This document shows positions 57,092-64,000 of a stretch of 64,000 bases of DNA, in pieces. The translations under genes were made by a program, and so were the position numbers. Origin of the DNA: Pochonia chlamydosporia 170 (Eukaryota; Ascomycota; Sordariomycetes; Hypocreales; Clavicipitaceae). The first letter of the stretch is position 1, and each line of letters opens with the position of its first letter. Below the pieces are notes generated by a model. That model was not told the origin of the DNA. It saw only the letters and a program-made list of their open reading frames with translations, and searched no databases. Location: NCBI RefSeq assembly GCF_001653235.2, contig NC_035794.1, positions 4,320,549-4,384,548 on the forward strand, written 5' to 3'.

Positions 57092-60013
57092 CATTATTAT
57101 CTAAAAGCTATCTTGCCAGACTAATTCTAACTAAGCTAGATAGATAGGTTACAAAAGGAAAGCTAGCAAACTAAGTACATAAAAAGAGAGGTTTCTAGAG
57201 AACCTTAGAGGCAGATAGAGAAGGTAGAGAGAATAGTAAAGAGGGAAGAGATAGATAGAAAGACAGAAATAGAGAGACTAGATAGGATAGGTAGGAGATA
57301 GATATAGAGACTAGGAATAGGTAGAGGGAAGAAATAGGTAGAGGGAAGGAAAAGAAGGAAAGGAAAGGGAAGAGAAGGAAAAGAAGGGAAGAAAAAGAAG
57401 GGATAGGAAATTAGGTAGCCTTAGCTGCCTTAGATGCCCTATTCTTTGCTAGTTAGGTCTGCGTTATAAGCTAGCTAGCTTCTTTTACAGGTGGTTTTTT
57501 CCCACTAATAGAGAGGGCTGCGTGGGCTCTATACTTGGCTAGCGTAATCCCAACAGAATTATCTATCTAAGTAGAAGCAGTAGGGCCTATAGCATCCTAG
57601 ATTTCCCTATAGTATTTAGCAGAGACCTTTTCTAGAAGGCTTCTAGCTAAGAAAATAAGGGGCCTAAAGATAAAGCCTAAGGCCTTATATTTCTAGCTTT
57701 TCTCAGCTATAGCTTCCAAAAGAGTGCTATAGGGGTCTTTCCTATAGGACGCCTTATTTATAGCTATAATCTGTATATTATAGAAGTACTTAGTGCTAGA
57801 TAGGGCAACTATAAAATTAGGTCTCTTCTAAATGCCTTTTGCTAGATTAGAGAGTTCTTTCCTAACTTCTAAGCTAGCCTAGCTAGATAGTACTTTTATA
57901 AGAGTATAGGTAACTTAGTTATAGTGGGAGGTCTACTTCCTGTCTGCTGCCTTATAGCAGTCTTTATAGTTAATAGAGGCTAGAGCTCTATAATAGCTAT
58001 AGGGGCTATTCCTATTTCCTACGGGAAGAAGCAGTTAGCTGTAAAGGGATTTTGTGACTTCTAGGTCTGTAAGATAGAGGGTCTTCACAGTAGGCAGTAT
58101 ATCTAGCTACTTTCGCCCTAGATAGCTAGTATTTTCCACCCTAGCTCTCTTTTTAGAGAGTTCTAGGGTTAAGTCTAGGAAGGAAAGAGCGCTAGAATTA
58201 GCTTCTGCTAGAACCTTCTAAACAGATAGAACCTTAGTAGGGCTAGCTGTGGGAATCTATCCTAGAATTTAGTCTAGCGTTAGCTGGGAGGCTGCTCTAG
58301 CTGCCTGGAAGATTCTATTAGCTAGGTCTGCATAGAGAGAAATTCTAAGGCCTCTCTCCCTAGCTAAAAGACCTATTAGAAGGGGATTTATCCTATTATT
58401 AGAAGGTTCTAGGTTTCTATAGCCTATAGAGGCTAGAGGCCTAGTAGCTCTAGTAGCTAGAGCTCTAATTTAGCTGCAAATAAGAGAGTTAAGCTCCCTC
58501 TAAAGGTTTCTAAGGCTAGCTAGATCTAGCTATCTTAGAAGATACCTTAGAAGAAGATATATACTTTCCCTAAGAAGTAGCAGGAAATACTACTTAGAGA
58601 TTCCTTCTAAGAGAGCTAGAACCCTTTAAAAGTTCTTAATCTTTCTCTCTAGAAAGAACCTTCTAGCAGCTAGAGGTTCTATAAAGGACCCTAAGGCAGC
58701 TAGTTCTTTCTTTCTAAGAGATTTCACAGAGGCTTTCTTGCTCTTTTATTAATTAAGGGAGGCAGGGGATTTTTAGAAGACCCTTTAGATAATATCTAGG
58801 GTCTCTCCCTTTGGGTCCTTTTCTAAGATAAAGATATTATCTAGGTAGGCTATAATAAGAGCATCTAGAAGAGCCTTAGTAAGGGTCTCTAGCGTTAGAT
58901 AGATTCCTAGGGAGAATAAAAGGGAACCTAGAGGGTTCTCTTGCTAAATTCCTTTGCTAGAGGCTAGAGTAGTTCTAAAAGGTATAATAAGAAGGGATAG
59001 GCTATTATAAGCCTAAGTAACTATTTTATAGAGAGTAAGAGTATATTTTAGGGTACTTCCTGCGATAGCCTCTCTTTCTAGCTAGTTAAAGGCGTTTACT
59101 AAGTCTAGGATTAAGACTCTTTTATAGCTCTTAGGGTTTCTTCTAGCTAGAGCTTTCTATAGTAGAAAGAGAATAGGCTCTACCCCTTCTAGGTTGCAAA
59201 CTCCTAGCTAGGTAGGTAGTAGTATCTCTGTCTTAAAGGCCCTAGTTAGGATAGCCTTAGTAGCTATTTAGTAAAGAAGATCCCCTATTATAATAGGCTA
59301 GACCCTCTCTCCTATCTTTTCTAGCCTAATAAGGCAAGTAGCATAGAGCAGAAATAACCTAGGTGCTATGCCCTGCCTAATTATATTAGCTAGCAGTCTT
59401 AGAAATCCTAGAAAGCTAGCATTCCTAGTAGCTATATCTATAAGGGACCTATTCTAGCTACTAAGGCTAGGTGCTTTTTTCCTACTTATAGAGAAGATAG
59501 CTTCTAGGATAGCTTTCTTTGTAATAGGTTATCCTGCTATAGGCCTTACTTTCCTATTAAAGGGGTTTTAGAGCTCTATTAGGTGTTTTTCCCTAAGGGA
59601 GGCCCTATTTTCCTCGGTATCCTCTATAATAGGAGTCCTATTATAGAGAGCCTTAGTAGCTCTCCCTAGAAATCCTCTCTCTAGAAGCTTAATAGCCTAT
59701 CTTACTAGTGTCTACTATATTAGAGCGTCTTCTAGAGGGATAGAGGCTTCTAGGTTAATAGAGTTAAGGTTTTTAGGAAAGCCCCTTAGGATCTATCCTA
59801 TCTTTTAATCCTTTTAGAGAGCTAGTTCTAGCAGCTAGGAAAGAACTAGGATAGAAAGAAGGGTTCTTTTAGAGGGTTTTTTAAGAAATCCCTCTATAGA
59901 TCTCTTTATAGCTGCTATAAAAAGCACTATATGCCTTACGTAGAGCCTCTTTTCTAGGATAGGAATCTTAGAGAAGGCTAGCAGTCTTTTTATAGAGAGA
60001 GCCTCTAAGAGGG
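57092..60013 (-). mobile_element. Non-LTR retrotransposon copy 1, heavily RIP-like mutated, 5'-truncated
   Basis: Aligns by eye along its length to copy 2 (60033-63019). It starts with the same 3'-end sequence after the telomere-like motif, and stops at the point corresponding to about 62934 of copy 2. Differences are almost all C>T and G>A in both strand senses (for example TTGCAAGCC in copy 2 is TTATAAGCT here), and no open frame survives. This is the signature of repeat-induced point mutation. Purine-rich low-complexity sequence at 57180-57410 is the element's 3' untranslated region. Confidence 0.85.
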
Positions 60014-60032
60014 AGGGTTAGATTAGGGTTAG
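60014..60032 (+). repeat. Telomere-like motif between retroelement copies
   Basis: AGGGTTAGATTAGGGTTAG, the same variant as at 57071, immediately left of copy 2 and directly abutting the truncated 5' end of copy 1. Confidence 0.8.
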
Positions 60033-63019
60033 CATTATTATCTAAAAGCTATCTTGCCAGACTAATTCTAACTAAGCTAGATAGATAGGTTGCAAAAGGA
60101 AAGCTAGCAAACTAAGTACACAAAAAGAGGGGTTTTTAGAGAACCTTAGAGGTAGATAGAGAGAATAGAGGGAATAGTAGAGAGAGAATAGATAGATAGA
60201 AAGACAGAAATAGAGAGACTAGATAGAATAGATAGAAGATAGATATAAAAGATAGAAATAGATAGAGAGAAAGAGAGGGAAAAAGAGAAAGGAAAGAAGA
60301 AGAAGGAAAGGAAAAGAAGGGATAGGAAATTAGGTAGCCTTAGCTGCCTTAGATGCCCTATTCTTCGCTAGTTGGGTCCGCGTTGCAAGCCAGCTAGCTT
60401 CTTCTACGGGTGGTTTTTTCCCACTAATAGAGAGGGCTGCGTGGGCTCTATACTTGGCTAGCGTAATCCCAACGGAATTATCCATCCAAGTAGAAGCAGT
60501 AGGGCCCACAGCATCCTGAATTTCCCTATAGTGTTTGGCAGAGACCTTCTCTAGAAGGCCCCCAGCTGAAAAAATAAGGGGCCTAAAGACAGAGCCTAAG
60601 GCCCTATATTTCCGGCTTTTCTCAGCTGCAGCTTCCAAGAGAGTGCTATAGGGGTCTTCCCTACAGGAGGCCTTATTCACAGCTACTATCTATACGTCAT
60701 AGAAGTACTTGGTGCCAGATAGGGCAACTGTAAAATCGGGTCTCTTCTGAACGCCTTCTGCCGGATTAGAGGGTTCTTCCCTAACTTCCAAGCTAGCCCG
60801 GCTAGATAGTGCTTTTGTAAGGGCACGGGTAACTTGGTTGTGGCGGGAGGTCCACTTTCTATCTGCTGCCTTACAGCAGTCTTTATGGTTAATAGAGGCT
60901 AGGGCCCCACAATAGCTGCAGGGGCTATCCCTATTCCCTACGGGAAGAAGCAGTCAGCTGCGAAGGGATTCCGTGACTTCTGGGTCTGTAAGACAGAGGG
61001 TCTTCGCAGTAGGCAGCACATCTAGCCACTTTCGCCCTAGATAGCTAGTGTTTTCCACCCTAGCCCTCTTTTTAGAGGGGTCTAAGGTGGAATCCAGGAA
61101 GGAAAGAGCGCTAGAATTAGCTTCTGCTAGGACCTTCTGAACAGACAGGACCTTGGTAGGGCTAGCTGTGGGAATCCGTCCTAGAATTCGGTCTAGCGTT
61201 GGCTGGGAGGCTGCCCTAGCTGCCTGGAAGATTCCGTCGGCCAGGTCTGCGTGGAGAGGAATTCCAAGGCCTCCCTCCCTAGCTGGAAGACCTATTAGGA
61301 GGGGATTTATCCTATTCTCGGAAGGTTCTAGGTCCCCGTAGCCTGTAGAGGCTAGAGGCCCAGCAGCTCTAGTAGCTAGAGCCCTAATTTGGCCGCAAAT
61401 AAGGGAGTCAAGCTTCCTCCAAAGGTCCCTAAGACCAGCTGGGTCTAGCTGTCTTAGAAGATGTCTTAGAAGAAGATGTATACTTCCCCTAAGAAGCAGC
61501 AGGGAATACTGCTTAGGGATTCCTTCTAGGAGAGCTAGAACCCTCTGAAAGTCCTTGATCTTTCCCTCTAGAAAGGACCTTCTAGCAGCTAGAGGTCCTA
61601 TAAAGGACCCTAAGGCAGCTAGTCCTTCCTTTCTAAGGGATTCCACAGAGGCCTCCTTGCTCTTTTGTCGATTAAGAGAGGCGGGAGATTTTTAGAAAAC
61701 CCTTTAGACGATATCTAGGGTCTCTCCCTTTAGGTCCTTTTCCAAGATAAAGATGTCATCTAGGTAGGCCACAATAAGGGCGTCTGGAAGAGCCTTAGCG
61801 AGGGTCTCCAGCGTTAGACGGATTCCCAGGGAGAATAGAAGGGGACCTAGAGGGTCCCCTTGCCGAATTCCTTCGCTAGAGGCTAGGGCAGTTCCAGAAG
61901 GTGTAATAAGGAGGGACGGGCTATTATAAGCCCAAGTGACCGTCTTATAGAGAGTAGGAGCGTATTTTAGGGTGCTTCCCGCGATAGCCCCTCTTCCCAG
62001 CCGGTTAAAGGCGTTTACCAAGTCTAGGATTAAGACTCTTTTATAGCCCTTAGGGTTCCTTCCAGCTAGGGCTTCCTGCAGCAGAAAGAGAATAGGCTCT
62101 ACCCCTCCCGGGTTGCGGACTCCCAGCTGGGTAGGTAGCAGCATCTCTGTCTTAAAGGCCCTAACTAGGATAGCCTTAGTAGCTATTTGGTAAAGAAGGT
62201 CCCCTATTGCGATAGGCTAGACCCCCCCTCCCGTCTTTTCTAGCCCAATAAGGCGGGCAGCACAGAGCAGGGACGACCCGGGTGCTGTGCCCTGCCTGAT
62301 CATATCGGCTAGCAGCCTTAGAAATCCCAGAAAGCTAGCATCTCTAGTAGCTATATCTATGAGAGATCTGTCCTAGCCGCTAAGGCCGGGTGCCTTTTCC
62401 CTGCTTATAGAGGAGATAGCTTCCAGGATAGCTTCCTTTGTGATGGGCTGTCCTGCTGCGGGCCTTACTTTCCCATTAAAGGGGTTTTTGGGCCCTATTG
62501 GGTGTTTTTCCCTAAGGGAGGCCCTATTTTCCTCGGTATCCTCTGCGATGGGAGTCCCATCATAGAGGGCCTTAGTAGCTCTCCCTAGAAATCCCCTCTC
62601 TAGAAGCTTGATAGCCTGTCTTGCTGGTGTCCGCTGCGTTAGAGCGTCTTCTAGGGGGATAGGGGCTTCTGGGTTGATAGAGTCGAGGTTTTCAGGGAAG
62701 CCCCTTAGGATCTGTCCCATCTTTTGATCCTTCTGAAGGGCTAGTCCTAGCAGCCAGGGAAGGACTAGAATGGGAAGGAGTGTTCTTTCAGAGGGTTTTT
62801 TGAGGAATCCCTCTGCAGACCTCTTTGCGGCCGCTGTAAAAAGCACTACATGCCTCGCGTGGAGCCTCTTTTCCGGGATAGGGATCTTAGAGAAGGCTAG
62901 CAGTCTTTTCATAGAGGGAGCCTCTAAGAGGGAGGCTGTGATCTTGTCGTGCTGGGCAGCCAGGCTTGCTGTGGGAAGGTCTAGGACAATAAAGGGATTA
63001 GACGGAGGGGGAGGGAAAG
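60033..63019 (-). mobile_element. Non-LTR retrotransposon copy 2 (CRE/MoTeR/Cnl1-like, restriction-like endonuclease)
   Basis: The element reads on the minus strand, with its 3' end at the telomere-like motif and a 3' UTR containing a ~170-bp purine-rich tract (60140-60320). The coding part is described in the next entry. Its 5' end is cut by the assembly gap at 63020. The central RT, a C-terminal Cys/His motif and a PD..D endonuclease, together with the telomeric junctions, fit the telomere-targeted CRE-clade elements known from Magnaporthe (MoTeR) and Cryptococcus (Cnl1). Confidence 0.85.
60330..62912 (-). pseudogene. Retrotransposon RT/endonuclease polyprotein, broken by several stops
   Basis: Reading 62912 to 60330 in one general frame gives a pre-RT region ending SSISREKAPGLSG. 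The RT then has LGVRNPGGVEPI, LILDLVNAFNRL (first catalytic Asp), EGIRQGDPLGPLLFSL and AYLDDIFIL (YxDD box, about 61750). After the thumb region come a Cys/His motif CSYCGALASINHKDC (about 60910) and a restriction-like endonuclease core KRPDFTVALSGTKYFYDV (about 60730), which has the PD-x12-D spacing of R2/CRE-type elements. Stops at about 62375, 62220, 61700, 60955 and 60695 interrupt the frame. Several are TAG, as expected from G>A/C>T changes. It is non-functional as read but much less mutated than copy 1. Confidence 0.88.
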
Positions 63020-63020
63020 N
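63020..63020. other. Assembly gap (single N) inside repeated element
   Basis: One N joins two pieces. The ~62 bp on its left (62958-63019) and right (63021-63082) are versions of the same sequence differing mainly by C/T and G/A, so the pieces overlap and belong to different element copies. Confidence 0.9.
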
Positions 63021-63984
63021 CAGCTAGGCTTGCTATAGGGAGGTCTAGAATAATAAAGGGATTAGATAGAGAGGGAGGGAAAGAGAGAGGGTCTGTCTCT
63101 TGGGAGGGCCCTAGGGAAGAGTCCTGCGAGGAAGCTAAAATAATCTCTTCTATCGACGAACTAGGAGACCCTAGGGGGGCCTCTAGAGACGACGGGTGTT
63201 GTGGGGGGTCTTCTGAGAATTCCCGGGCCAAAGGGGCCCTATTTTCCCTCTCTATCTGGCTTTCGATAGCCCGAATAGAGGGAAGGGAATCCGAAGAGAA
63301 CGCGGATTGGGTTCTCGGCCGGGTGCGGGATTGGGGGTCTTCCAGGGAGTCGTCCTGGGAGTCGTCCTGGGAGTCGTCTTGTGAGTCTTCCTGGGCGTCT
63401 TCCCGGGCGTCTTCCTGGGAGGCATCTGAGTCTTCCTCCCTTAGGGGGGTCTGTCTTCGGGGCCGGGTTCGGGGTCTTTCGATGTCTGGGGACGGGGTTC
63501 TCGCGAGTCTCTTCCTATCGCTAGCCTGCATGCGGGCTGGAAGCTGTAGGGTTCTTCTTCGATAGCTAGGAACCCAATTCTGGGCCCTTCCATCTAGCTG
63601 GCCAGAAGGGGGTTCCTTCTGACCCGAAAAGGTCCTAATTGGCTGACTAGATAGCTGGCCAATTAGCTGGCTAGCTGTCTGTTGGGAAGACAGCCGGGAA
63701 GACAGCCAGCTAGAGGGCTCTCTAGAGGGCCCTGCGGAAGGCTGGGATAGGGAAGAGACTCGCGGGAGGGTGGAAATATTTGATTTCCCTAGGATACCGT
63801 GGACCTTACTTTGGTGCGTCTGGATTCCTAGCTTCCCTTTACAGGCTGTACTACAGGTAGGGCATCTAGCAAGTCCTAGAGGCTGTAAATCCAGGTCTGT
63901 ATATCGGTCTGTAGGGTGGTTCTTCCTAATATAGTCTAAGATATCTGCGTAGATATTCCCACAAGAGGGGCAGGGGTATAGCAT
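63021..63984 (-). CDS. Retrotransposon N-terminal region with C2H2 zinc fingers (partial)
   Basis: The ATG at 63984 begins MLYPCPSCGNIYADIL, followed by a clear C2H2 finger CPTCSTACKGKLGIQTHQSKVH-type (C-x2-C-x12-H-x4-H, about 63860-63795). N-terminal fingers of this type bind target DNA in R2/CRE-like elements. A long Ser/Gln/Arg-rich linker follows, then an acidic tract of DDSQ-type repeats from a 15-bp tandem repeat (about 63340-63430), then Ser/Pro-rich sequence up to the gap. The frame is open for about 320 codons with no RIP-like stops, so this copy may be younger than copies 1 and 2. The rest of the protein lies beyond the gap. Confidence 0.7.
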
Positions 63985-64000
63985 CCTAGCAATTTATATA
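63021..64000 (-). mobile_element. Non-LTR retrotransposon copy 3, 5' part
   Basis: Contains the 5' leader and N-terminal coding region of the same element family, on the minus strand. It overlaps copy 2 in sequence across the gap and is therefore a separate copy. Confidence 0.75.

Noticed and set aside
57180..57410. Purine-rich tract as a possible promoter, satellite or CRISPR-like repeat
   Set aside because: The same tract recurs at 60140-60320 in the same place relative to the element, so it is the retrotransposon 3' UTR. No spacer-repeat structure is present.
62770..63027. Plus-strand ORF crossing the N at 63020
   Set aside because: It is antisense to the retrotransposon coding frame and spans an assembly join.
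1..64000. tRNA, rRNA and CRISPR features
   Set aside because: No cloverleaf-forming or rRNA-like sequence was recognised by eye, and CRISPR is not expected in a fungal genome. A dedicated tRNA scan could still find something I missed.

Overview
The window is filamentous-ascomycete DNA. Introns are short (about 55-120 bp) with GT..AG ends and CTAAC/CTGAC-type branch sites. Zn2Cys6 regulators, MFS transporters and a fungal iterative PKS-NRPS are present, and TTAGGG-type telomeric motifs occur towards the right end. The gene content fits a Sordariomycete, plausibly Hypocreales. Genus cannot be fixed from sequence alone.

Left part (1-10.5 kb). A broken GH27 alpha-galactosidase is divergent from an apparently intact five-exon MFS sugar transporter. 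Then come the remains of a Zn2Cys6 regulator, a secreted Pro/Arg-rich repeat protein carrying an in-frame 231-bp duplication, and the remains of an AIM6-like phosphodiesterase gene.

Centre (11.2-31.5 kb). This is a compact biosynthetic cluster: a Diels-Alderase-type cyclase (+), a ~4,000-residue PKS-NRPS (KS-MAT-DH-cMT-KR-ACP-C-A-T-R/DKC, +), then on the minus strand an HpcH/HpaI-family aldolase, a trans-acting enoyl reductase and a Zn2Cys6 regulator. The set matches what is known for decalin-tetramic acid pathways of the Sch 210972 type. There the trans-ER and PKS build a polyene, the cyclase forms the decalin by intramolecular Diels-Alder reaction, and the aldolase supplies a 4-hydroxy-4-methylglutamate-type amino acid. 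The synthase has one apparent lesion, an in-frame TAG and no usable splice donor at the first KS intron. The pathway is therefore either recently inactivated here or affected by a local sequence error.

Right-centre (31.5-49 kb). AT-rich gene-poor DNA surrounds a seven-TM DUF7703-type protein. A type-B carboxylesterase and an adjacent Zn2Cys6 regulator follow. Then comes a block of three decayed genes: a Zn2Cys6 regulator with a homopolymer frameshift, an MFS efflux pump with a frameshift and a TGG>TAG stop, and a CorA-like protein with several stops.

Right part (49-64 kb). There is a complete hAT transposon with an uninterrupted transposase, matching termini and a perfect 8-bp target duplication. 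An intronless GC-rich aminoglycoside-phosphotransferase-family gene of actinobacterial character follows. A small secreted wall-protein gene is cut off at a telomere-like motif. After it lie head-to-tail copies of a non-LTR retrotransposon with a restriction-like endonuclease (CRE/MoTeR/Cnl1-like), each bordered on its 3' side by TTAGGG-type sequence. The first copy is saturated with C>T/G>A changes (RIP-like) and the second is much less so. A single N at 63020 joins a further copy. This end looks subtelomeric, with the chromosome end to the right.
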